A stretch of DNA of 20,079 nt, taken from positions 1 to 20,079 of IMG/VR virus record IMGVR_UViG_3300028920_000019, one strand, 5' to 3'. The notes beneath the pieces were generated by a model. The model was not told where the DNA came from and searched no databases. It saw only the letters and a list, made by a program, of their open reading frames with translations. This DNA is from a virus. Position numbers and translations under genes: made by a program. How positions within the stretch are numbered: position 1 is the stretch's first letter; each line of letters begins with the position of its first letter. Below, in pieces: positions 14,412 to 19,850 of the stretch.

Positions 14412-14991
14412 TCTTTTCAGTGGTCTTGGGGGTTTCAGTATGGCATTCAATGACAGGGGGCATGATGTGACAACACTTGATAATGATGAATCATTCAAAC
14501 CGGATATCTGTATGGATATACTGGATTTCGAGCCTGAAGATTATTATGATGTCATATTAGCCTCGCCCCCTTGTGAGTGTTTTAGTGTGGCCAGTATAGC
14601 GAATCACTGGAAGGATGGGATACCAGATGGAAAAACAATGAAGGCGATATACCTAGTAAAACATACATTAGGGATTATAATTGATTCACGACCAAAGTTC
14701 TGGTTCCTTGAGAACCCAAGGGCGATGTTGAGGACTATAATAGGCAATCCCCCTGTGACGGTTTTCTATGCGCAATACGGGGAGGACCGGTTGAAGCCGA
14801 CTGATATATGGGGGCGTCATCCGAAGGGTTTCAGGGAGATGCAGATAACCGACAAGTCCTTGCTGGAGTATACTCCTGCGCCGAGGGGGAGCCGCAGTGG
14901 TACCCAAGGTATAGCGGGTACAGCAAAACGGGCTATGGTGCCTTATGGGCTTAGTGAAACGATATGCAGATTATGTGAGAGGGGTTTATGA
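14398..14991 (+). CDS. Minimal C5-cytosine DNA methyltransferase
   Basis: 197 residues, far shorter than the 300-400 of standard C5-cytosine methyltransferases. Motif I (SAM binding) DLFSGLGGFS at 5-14; motif IV SPPCECFS at 56-63 with catalytic Cys59; motif VI ENP at 105-107 (Glu105); a QYGxxRLKPTDIWGRHP block (126-142) typical of phage-type cytosine methyltransferases; and a motif X-like KRAMVPYGLSETICR (177-191). The target-recognition domain is therefore very small. No restriction enzyme is next to it, so it is an orphan methyltransferase, likely protecting the element from host restriction or marking its DNA. The following small membrane gene begins at its stop (ATGA overlap). Confidence 0.88.
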   Translation: MKVLDLFSGLGGFSMAFNDRGHDVTTLDNDESFKPDICMDILDFEPEDYYDVILASPPCECFSVASIANHWKDGIPDGKTMKAIYLVKHTLGIIIDSRPKFWFLENPRAMLRTIIGNPPVTVFYAQYGEDRLKPTDIWGRHPKGFREMQITDKSLLEYTPAPRGSRSGTQGIAGTAKRAMVPYGLSETICRLCERGL

Positions 14992-15158
14992 ATAGTGTTT
15001 TTTGTTTATTACCACCGGAGCCTGGGTATTTGTTGTCTCTTACCATACTTTTTTTTGCAAGTGTCGCCTTTTTTTGGTTAATATACAATACTATTAACTA
15101 TCCAGCTAAAAAGTATGAAAAATATCAACGTAAAAGGGGGGGTAAACATATCAAATAA
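14988..15158 (+). CDS. 56-residue single-pass membrane protein
   Basis: ATGA overlap with the methyltransferase stop (ATG 14988, previous TGA 14989-14991), GAGGGG upstream. The product has a hydrophobic helix (YLLSLTILFFASVAFFWLIY) followed by a basic tail (NYPAKKYEKYQRKRGGKHIK). It overlaps the start of the recombinase by 44 bases. Too short for usual annotation, but coupling and topology match the other micro-membrane proteins here. Alternatively this stretch is mostly the recombinase leader. Confidence 0.55.
   Translation: MNSVFCLLPPEPGYLLSLTILFFASVAFFWLIYNTINYPAKKYEKYQRKRGGKHIK
15077..15098 (+). promoter_or_regulatory. TATA box inside a 7+8+7 palindrome before the recombinase
   Basis: GTTAATA (15077-15083) and TATTAAC (15092-15098) are exact inverted arms around TACAATAC. 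The arms overlap a TATA-like TTAATATAC located about 30 bases before the recombinase ATG, giving a near-leaderless transcript. The design (inverted arms with an 8-base gap over a TATA box) repeats that at 9599-9618, suggesting an operator for autoregulation. Confidence 0.5.
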
Positions 15159-15696
15159 TTTACGTAAAGCAGCGATATATGCCCGTGTATCAAAAATAGA
15201 GGGACAGAACCCACAGAAACAAGTCAAGGAACTAAAAAACTATGCGAAAAGCAAAGGATACATAATATACAAAGTATACATAGACAAAATAAGTGGAACA
15301 AAAAGCAACAGGCCAGCCCTCATGGAATTACTCAAGGATGCGCATGACCATAAATTCAATTGCATACTCGTCTGGAAACTAGACCGGCTTGGTAGATCCC
15401 TGCAGCATCTCATCAAAGTCGTTAATTATTTTAAAACATGGAATATAGATTTTATATGTACCAGCCAAAACCTCGATACCACAACAAGCGATGGCATGCT
15501 AATATTTCACATAATGGGTGCAATGGCGCAATTCGAACGAGATCTAATAAGTGAAAGAACCAAGCTAGGTCTCAAGGGTGCAAAGGGTGTAGGCAAACGT
15601 GGGAAGGACAAGGGTAAGCGCAGGACATGGGGATACCGCAAAGAAAACAAACAAAAAAAGGGTACCCCCATTTTTTGGGGTTTTGATAAGGAGTGA
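15115..15696 (+). CDS. Serine site-specific recombinase lacking a helix-turn-helix
   Basis: 193 residues. The resolvase/invertase catalytic domain is complete: IYARVS (catalytic Ser26), KLDRLGRS (89-95) with the active-site arginines, and the dimer helix GAMAQFERDLISERTKLGL (135-153). In Tn3/Hin-type enzymes the helix leads into a linker and a helix-turn-helix of about 45 residues. Here about 40 residues remain and they are almost all Lys/Arg/Gly (KRGKDKGKRRTWGYRKENKQ), with no HTH. DNA binding must use this basic tail or a partner, or the HTH has been lost. No alternative frame downstream supplies an HTH. Likely roles: multimer resolution or DNA inversion in the circular element. A 20-bp palindrome with a 2-base core lies 12 bases past the stop. 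Confidence 0.85.
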   Translation: MKNINVKGGVNISNNLRKAAIYARVSKIEGQNPQKQVKELKNYAKSKGYIIYKVYIDKISGTKSNRPALMELLKDAHDHKFNCILVWKLDRLGRSLQHLIKVVNYFKTWNIDFICTSQNLDTTTSDGMLIFHIMGAMAQFERDLISERTKLGLKGAKGVGKRGKDKGKRRTWGYRKENKQKKGTPIFWGFDKE

Positions 15697-15701
15697 GAAA
15701 T

Positions 15702-15743
15702 ATGGATAAAAAAACGACCGTTTTTTTGATAGGAGAGATATAA
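15702..15743 (+). CDS. 13-residue leader peptide, possible
   Basis: ATG at 15702 behind AAGGAGTGAG (15688-15697), with 13 codons (MDKKTTVFLIGEI) to TAA 15741-15743, whose last base is the A of the ATPase start (TAATG). A good ribosome site and stop/start overlap suggest a translated leader that couples to the ATPase gene. The 20-bp palindrome lies inside it, so it could equally be an incidental frame over a recombination site or hairpin. Confidence 0.3.
   Translation: MDKKTTVFLIGEI
15708..15727. repeat. 20-bp palindrome, candidate recombination site or hairpin
   Basis: A7-CG (15708-15716), central AC, CG-T7 (15719-15727): a perfect 9-bp inverted repeat around a 2-base core. Serine invertase crossover sites (for example Hin hix: inverted A/T-tract arms with a 2-bp core) have this plan, and it sits just after the recombinase. 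It can also form a hairpin ending in a T run. Confidence 0.5.
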
Positions 15744-17296
15744 TGGATGAAGGACATGATAGCCTGAAAATATGGCATATGAAAAGAAGCGCAAGTGGAC
15801 AAGCGCAAAGACGATATAAGGAATTGATAGAGAAGACACCCATGGATTATGGAACATTGTTTACATTGCTGGAGAACTATTGGGTTGACCAGGATAAGAT
15901 ACATGCTATGGCTAAGGCGTTACTGATGAAACAGAAGGCTGGGGAAGAGATAAGTGATGATATGCTTATTAGCTTCCGTATCGAGAGTACTGCACAGTGG
16001 GCTAAGAAACAGGCTATGCTTGATAGTACCAGTAGATTACTTATTGCTGGGGCTGGTGATGCACAGGAATACCAGAGTTTTATGCAGAAGTACCCAGAGT
16101 GTCTTGTCAGTAATTTTAAGTTACCTGGTACATATGGTGTTATACATGGACCACCCCGGTCAGGTAAGACGGATCTTGCGTGTACATTGATGAATCTTAT
16201 GCTTGGGTTTGATCTTGATATTATAACAAATATAAAGATAAATAATCCACCTGATGGTATACATGTAATAACGACACTTAGCCAGCTTGTAAGTAAACTA
16301 GTTGGCAGTAACCGTCAGACAGTTGTTATTCTTGATGAAACAGCTACTGTTGTCAGTAAACAAAAACCAACAGCATCCAGGAGTATTGATTTCCAGAACC
16401 TGGGTAGATTCATAGGGAAACTAAGATCATCACTTGTAATGGTTACACAAAGTTTCTATAGAGATGTACCCAGCTTGATACAGGACTGGACCACAGAGAA
16501 ATATGAAAAGATAGGACTCAAGATGGTTAAGATAGATCTCGCTAGACCCAATGGACATGTTAAGATGCATAAAATATTTAAGGATATACCAAAGACCAAT
16601 CTTGATTTTGAGACACATGATATAACAGGACTACAATTCGATATCTCAATAGATGAACTTTTGCAAACAATAGCTGATGCGCCAGATAAGGATAAAGCAA
16701 TACAGAGGTATATTTCGAGTGGAAAAGAAAAAGAGGAAGAAAAGGAATTAATTGATAGCCCGGTGTCAGTAACAGATACAGATAAACTTGAGGAGATGCT
16801 GAATATATTAAAGGAGAACAAAGAGATGGCTGATCAATGCAGGGGTACACGGGGTGGTGTTACACGTGAACAGGTTCATGTATGTTTTAAGGATATAACA
16901 AAAGAGGCAGCCGCAGCGATATCACAGAGATTTAATGTATGGGAAGAATCACAAAAAAAGAAGGAAGAAACAGAGGATGAAACAATAGAGTTACCAAGGG
17001 ATGAAACCATTAAGATAGAGGAGATACCAAAACCAGATATGAATAAAATAAACCAGATAACAAGTTTATTGGAAAACAACCCCACATTGTATACATTATG
17101 TACAGACAATGGAAAATTGACAATAGAGAAAATACAGAATAAATATGGATGGGCGAACCTAACAGAAAAAGAAGCAGGTATAATAATAAAAAAACTAGAG
17201 TCACCTGATAAAAAAATGTTCAACTGGATGGATCACTCATACAAATGGAGCGAGATAGAAAAAGATATTGATGATCACAATTATAAATTGGAGTAG
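15743..17296 (+). CDS. P-loop ATPase, probable packaging or assembly motor
   Basis: 517 residues, SD AGGAGAGAT 3-4 bases upstream. The N-terminal 125 residues are helical with no clear motif. Walker A is GPPRSGKTD at 136-144 (Lys142), Walker B VVILDE at 194-199, and a sensor-type strand ends LVMVTQ (231-236), in the order of additional-strand/RecA-like ATPases such as FtsK/HerA or Zot-like motors. The C-terminal third is Lys/Glu rich (residues 330-350 and 395-435), ending in a possible small winged helix (about 440-510). It is followed by a two-helix membrane protein. In archaeal viruses and plasmids such ATPases package or pump DNA or drive assembly. No tail or capsid gene is next to it, so the substrate is open. 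Confidence 0.78.
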   Translation: MDEGHDSLKIWHMKRSASGQAQRRYKELIEKTPMDYGTLFTLLENYWVDQDKIHAMAKALLMKQKAGEEISDDMLISFRIESTAQWAKKQAMLDSTSRLLIAGAGDAQEYQSFMQKYPECLVSNFKLPGTYGVIHGPPRSGKTDLACTLMNLMLGFDLDIITNIKINNPPDGIHVITTLSQLVSKLVGSNRQTVVILDETATVVSKQKPTASRSIDFQNLGRFIGKLRSSLVMVTQSFYRDVPSLIQDWTTEKYEKIGLKMVKIDLARPNGHVKMHKIFKDIPKTNLDFETHDITGLQFDISIDELLQTIADAPDKDKAIQRYISSGKEKEEEKELIDSPVSVTDTDKLEEMLNILKENKEMADQCRGTRGGVTREQVHVCFKDITKEAAAAISQRFNVWEESQKKKEETEDETIELPRDETIKIEEIPKPDMNKINQITSLLENNPTLYTLCTDNGKLTIEKIQNKYGWANLTEKEAGIIIKKLESPDKKMFNWMDHSYKWSEIEKDIDDHNYKLE

Positions 17297-17335
17297 TATA
17301 TGAAGAAAATATATTAATATATATGCTGTATACCT

Positions 17336-17614
17336 ATGGAAGCGCAAAATAATAAAGATGGATTAATAGACCTATTGGCACTACTATTAAGCATGATAGT
17401 ACCCCTCATAGCACTCATGATGGTAAACCGTGGCATAGAGATAAAACTAATGGATAATGTATACATAGTTCCCTATACAGATATGTTCCCGGAATGGAGC
17501 CTCTTCTTCTACATTGGTGGTATGTATGCCGCAATCATAACAACCAACTGGATGATCCTATCACACAAAAAAACAATAAGGAACGAAAAAAAACCCAAGG
17601 AATATAAATTATAG
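17336..17614 (+). CDS. Two-helix membrane protein
   Basis: 92 residues with two hydrophobic helices (about 10-31 LIDLLALLLSMIVPLIALMM and 55-76 LFFYIGGMYAAIITTNWMIL) separated by an external loop (GIEIKLMDNVYIVPYTDMFP) and ending in a basic tail (KKTIRNEKKPKEYKL). There is no ribosome site; a TATA-like ATATATT about 25 bases before the ATG (17306-17316) suggests a leaderless transcript. The size and two-helix hairpin are like major coat proteins of spindle-shaped archaeal viruses, or an assembly partner of the ATPase. Function inferred only. Confidence 0.68.
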   Translation: MEAQNNKDGLIDLLALLLSMIVPLIALMMVNRGIEIKLMDNVYIVPYTDMFPEWSLFFYIGGMYAAIITTNWMILSHKKTIRNEKKPKEYKL

Positions 17615-17616
17615 TA

Positions 17617-17637
17617 TTTCCTTTGTTTCCTTTGTTT
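17617..17637 (+). terminator. T-rich terminator with tandem 9-bp repeat
   Basis: TTTCCTTTG occurs twice directly (17617-17625, 17626-17634) and continues TTTC, just after the stop at 17612-17614. Archaeal transcription often ends at T-rich runs of this kind. Confidence 0.5.
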
Positions 17638-17656
17638 CGAGTGGAACGAGAGAAAC

Positions 17657-17664
17657 TATATAAA
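17657..17664 (+). promoter_or_regulatory. TATA box of the structured RNA
   Basis: TATATAAA with a purine-rich BRE-like GAGAAAC upstream. The expected start is near 17685, exactly at the base of the first long complementary arm. Confidence 0.6.
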
Positions 17665-17684
17665 CCACCACTGCATTCATAAGA

Positions 17685-18055
17685 ATGAGAACAATGAAAC
17701 ACACACCAAACTCTCACCATGGCCCCGGATGCGGCATTTTTCTTCACCTTTTAAGTGATCATTGTTCTCACAATGGCCAAAGGAAAGCGGCTAAAAAAAC
17801 ACCCGGGGCCTCCCTTTCCGGCAACATGGCGCATGGACTATTTTTCTTTGCCTCCAGCAAAGAGTTAGGCATCCCAACTCCCCCAAATCCATGCGCCTCC
17901 TCACCATGGGGGATGGAACATATGAAGGATGAGATCTTTTTCGAAGACAATTCTAATCACAACTTTACCACAACTCATCCCTCAAACTCGCAATACTCAG
18001 TATGTTTCACCCCCTCCTTAGGCTCCATCAATCACATAAAGGATGGAGGGAAAAA
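17685..18055 (+). ncRNA. Candidate structured non-coding RNA or long leader
   Basis: A gene-free stretch with its own promoter. Complementary arms are long: 17686-17697 with 17759-17770 (12 bp, TGAGAACAATGA); 17721-17728 with 17803-17810 (8 bp, crosses the first, so alternate fold or pseudoknot); 17782-17787 with 17814-17819; 17828-17837 with 17888-17897 (10 bp) enclosing a hairpin 17845-17851/17857-17863 (7 bp); 17927-17933 with 17974-17980 (7 bp); 18023-18029 with 18042-18048 (7 bp) over the downstream ribosome site. An open frame 17685-18062 exists, but its composition (His/Pro/Ser rich, no motif) is unlike a protein and it lacks a ribosome site. It may be a trans-acting RNA or a regulatory leader of the gene at 18059. 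No known family is recognised. Confidence 0.5.
18023..18048 (+). promoter_or_regulatory. Hairpin that can cover the ribosome site of the next gene
   Basis: CTCCATC (18023-18029) pairs with GATGGAG (18042-18048), which overlaps the Shine-Dalgarno GGAGG (18045-18049) of the gene starting at 18059. Formation of the hairpin would hide the site. Confidence 0.45.
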
Positions 18056-18058
18056 AAC

Positions 18059-18110
18059 ATGAAAAATGCCGAAAAAAGAACAATAAAAGCGGTGGGTGAC
18101 CGAGGAGAAA
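18059..18110 (+). repeat. 52-bp perfect direct repeat, copy 1
   Basis: Identical to 18727-18778; begins exactly at the ATG of a 46-residue gene and covers its first 17 codons. The unit length between copies is 668 bp. Confidence 0.9.
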
Positions 18111-18199
18111 AGAAAACAAAAAAAGATGAACACTTCATAGACCACGAACACAGCATATTCATTGGGTGGTTCAGATACGGGGATCTGGTGAAAGCATGA
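18059..18199 (+). CDS. 46-residue protein, twin 1
   Basis: ATG at 18059 behind GGAGGG (18045-18050). The first 17 residues (MKNAEKRTIKAVGDRGE) are identical to those of the twin at 18727; then sequences differ, though both keep a W-x-x-Y-x-x-L pattern near the end (here GWFRYGDLVKA) and both are exactly 46 residues. Very basic N-terminal half (KKTKKDEH). Its stop overlaps the start of the exported protein gene (ATGA). No family recognised; possibly a regulatory protein. Confidence 0.65.
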   Translation: MKNAEKRTIKAVGDRGEKKTKKDEHFIDHEHSIFIGWFRYGDLVKA

Positions 18200-18714
18200 A
18201 AACACTAGGAACATTAATAATAATGGGTATGCTCGCACTACCCACGATCTCAGCAACAGCCTCAGGAATAATGATAGAGCCGAAACAAATAGACATACGA
18301 ATGGATTATGGAGATGATAACCCCATAGAACAAGTAAGAATAACAAACAATGAAGATACCGAAATAACAATAAAATTATCTTCGCAAGGAGAAATAAACA
18401 CATGGATAAGCAATACTGTGATAACATTAGATAAACATGAAACAGAAACAATCCAATTATATATAAACCCTGAATATGAAAAAGATTTATTTGGGAAATA
18501 TGATTCGATTAAAACTCAAAAAGGGATCATAGAATACAAATGGGAAAATGATGACAGTGCCGAAACAGAAATACAATATCTATCAATACAGGATGTAGAT
18601 GCAGGAAAAAGCGAAACACAACAATTAGCAGAATCCCCAGGTGATTTAATTGTAATAGGAGTTGTGATATCAGCACTGGTAATAATTGGGGTAATAACTA
18701 TATCTCGACATTGA
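18196..18714 (+). CDS. Membrane-anchored extracellular beta-domain protein
   Basis: 172 residues from the ATG at 18196, which overlaps the previous stop; an in-frame ATG at 18166 would give 182 but lies inside the previous gene and has no signal-like start. Signal peptide (LGTLIIMGMLALPTISATA), one Ig-like beta domain (about 25-140: QVRITNNEDTEITIKLSSQG, ETIQLYINPEYEKDLFGKYD), and a C-terminal transmembrane helix (DLIVIGVVISALVIIGVITI). In contrast to the large glycoproteins it has essentially no N-X-S/T sites. It lies between the two 52-bp direct repeats. It may be a surface or superinfection-exclusion protein; inference only. Confidence 0.72.
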   Translation: MKTLGTLIIMGMLALPTISATASGIMIEPKQIDIRMDYGDDNPIEQVRITNNEDTEITIKLSSQGEINTWISNTVITLDKHETETIQLYINPEYEKDLFGKYDSIKTQKGIIEYKWENDDSAETEIQYLSIQDVDAGKSETQQLAESPGDLIVIGVVISALVIIGVITISRH

Positions 18715-18726
18715 TGAGGTGAAAAT

Positions 18727-18778
18727 ATGAAAAATGCCGAAAAAAGAACAATAAAAGCGGTGGGTGACCGAGGAGAAA
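18727..18778 (+). repeat. 52-bp perfect direct repeat, copy 2
   Basis: Second copy of 18059-18110; the left border is at the start codon and the right border is one base into the 18th codon. Confidence 0.9.
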
Positions 18779-18867
18779 TGTGTGAAGTAGAAGTGCATAA
18801 CCCACATCTCAATGTGGAAGCAATATTCTGGATGCCCTACAAAGAACTCAAGAGGCTGTTCGAATGA
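18727..18867 (+). CDS. 46-residue protein, twin 2
   Basis: ATG at 18727 behind GAGGTGA (18716-18722). N-terminal 17 residues identical to the twin at 18059, then a different C-terminal half (MCEVEVHNPHLNVEAIFWMP, then YKELKRLFE). Same length and a related W-x-x-Y-x-x-L end, so the two are paralogs with an identical start rather than a simple copy. Its stop overlaps the ATG of the next gene (ATGA). Function unknown. Confidence 0.65.
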   Translation: MKNAEKRTIKAVGDRGEMCEVEVHNPHLNVEAIFWMPYKELKRLFE

Positions 18868-19115
18868 CCATATACATGGGAACAAAACTACAACAAGAAA
18901 AACAGAAAAGAATAAACCTATCAATAGCATTCAGAGAAGCAAACCGATACATGGCAGCCCTCGCAGACAGCAGCTCAGCCGCCTATGCAGGATGGGAAAA
19001 ATATGCAGACAGTCTAGAAGAAAAAATCAAGGATCTCACAAAAAGATACCAAAAAATACTGGACTTACACTCAACAGCGGAAAATCTTTATTACGACGAG
19101 GATGACCATGAATGA
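18864..19115 (+). CDS. Small helical protein
   Basis: 83 residues starting at the ATGA overlap with the previous stop. Soluble, strongly helical with heptad-like spacing (KQKRINLSIAFREANRYM, YADSLEEKIKDLTKRYQKIL) and an acidic end (YYDEDDHE); probably a coiled-coil dimer. The next gene starts inside its end. No family recognised. Confidence 0.68.
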   Translation: MTIYMGTKLQQEKQKRINLSIAFREANRYMAALADSSSAAYAGWEKYADSLEEKIKDLTKRYQKILDLHSTAENLYYDEDDHE

Positions 19116-19281
19116 AGTATATATGAAACTCCTGTTCGTACGGGAAGGTCCCAGGAGCGACCGGGAAGAACATGTGTTCGCATTCAAAACAGCTGACGAA
19201 CGTGATAGACACATGAAATTATGGAAAAAACACTATCGCCATATACAGTTCCGGATGGGTGAACATGTATTCAAACTATGA
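19108..19281 (+). CDS. 57-residue hypothetical protein
   Basis: ATG at 19108, overlapping the preceding gene by 8 bases; GACGAGGAT upstream. The product is basic and mixed alpha/beta (VYMKLLFVREGP, EEHVFAFKTADERDRHMKLW, YRHIQFRMGEHVFKL) with no membrane segment. Last gene of the small-gene cluster before the AT-rich segment. Function unknown. Confidence 0.55.
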   Translation: MNEVYMKLLFVREGPRSDREEHVFAFKTADERDRHMKLWKKHYRHIQFRMGEHVFKL

Positions 19282-19327
19282 AGCACGGGAAAACTGTGTG
19301 ATAGCATACAATATAGAATGCAGCTAC

Positions 19328-19392
19328 TATACTAATATAATGTTATATTATATTATTATATATTATATCATTATATCATTATCCTTTTATAC
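19328..19392. promoter_or_regulatory. AT-rich palindromic region, candidate origin or operator, with promoter
   Basis: Nearly pure A/T. TAATATAA-TG-TTATATTA (19333-19350) is a perfect 18-bp palindrome, followed by the repeated unit ATTATATC (near 19364-19379). TTTTATAC at 19385-19392 is a TATA box for the gene at 19418 (near-leaderless). Such easily melted DNA beside an RHH gene could be the replication origin or the RHH operator; it cannot be proven here. Confidence 0.4.
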
Positions 19393-19417
19393 AAAAAAAA
19401 TAATAGGGTGATAAATA

Positions 19418-19849
19418 ATGTCACGGTACGGTGATAAAATACAATGCTGCATCTACCTTCCCAAGCGCATAAAACGCCTTCTCGAGGACAGTGGACAAAA
19501 CCATAGTGACCTTGTAGCAAGATTACTCGCAATGTACTTTCAAAGACATAACTCTCTTGAAGAAGTAGAACGCAAAATAAAAGAGCATGAAGATGAGATA
19601 GGGGTATTGAAGATTCACAGGGAAGATCTTATTGAGAAAAAAGACAAACATAAAAAAGATGATACCCTACAATATGAATCAAGAACTGCGCTACGGGAGA
19701 TGTGGGAGATGGGGAAAAGATGGAACATCTCTGACAGCTTCAACATTGAATGGCTTGAATCACCTGCGAATATGGAACGTGTGGCATTCTCAGGATTTGA
19801 TGACACAGTCGCCTGTCTGAAATGGCTCAAGGGGGAAAAAGGTGAATAA
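19418..19849 (+). CDS. Ribbon-helix-helix regulator with coiled coil
   Basis: 143 residues, GGGTGAT 4-6 bases upstream of the ATG. Residues about 8-42 fit a ribbon-helix-helix: a beta strand (KIQCCIYLP) and two helices (KRIKRLLEDSG, HSDLVARLLAMYFQ). Residues about 46-80 form a charged coiled coil (EEVERKIKEHEDEIGVLKIH), and the C-terminal 50 residues form a separate small domain (SRTALREMWEMGKRWNISDS). RHH proteins of plasmids bind operators next to their own gene as dimers; the AT-rich palindrome upstream is a natural target. Likely role: copy-number or partition control, or repressor. The next gene (winged helix) follows directly, so both may be one operon. Confidence 0.78.
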   Translation: MSRYGDKIQCCIYLPKRIKRLLEDSGQNHSDLVARLLAMYFQRHNSLEEVERKIKEHEDEIGVLKIHREDLIEKKDKHKKDDTLQYESRTALREMWEMGKRWNISDSFNIEWLESPANMERVAFSGFDDTVACLKWLKGEKGE

Positions 19850-19850
19850 T

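Noticed and set aside
15661-15685. Hairpin CCCCA/TGGGG at the end of the recombinase gene
   Set aside because: Only 5 bp, overlapping coding sequence, and weaker than the adjacent palindrome; kept out of the features.
17685-18062. A 125-codon frame in the gene-free stretch
   Set aside because: No ribosome site, His/Pro/Ser-rich composition without motif, and the DNA is full of complementary arms; better explained as structured RNA. Not fully excluded.
19265-19411. A 48-codon frame through the AT-rich region
   Set aside because: Hydrophobicity comes only from A/T-rich codons (Ile, Tyr, Leu); the frame overlaps the previous gene and runs through the palindrome and promoter.
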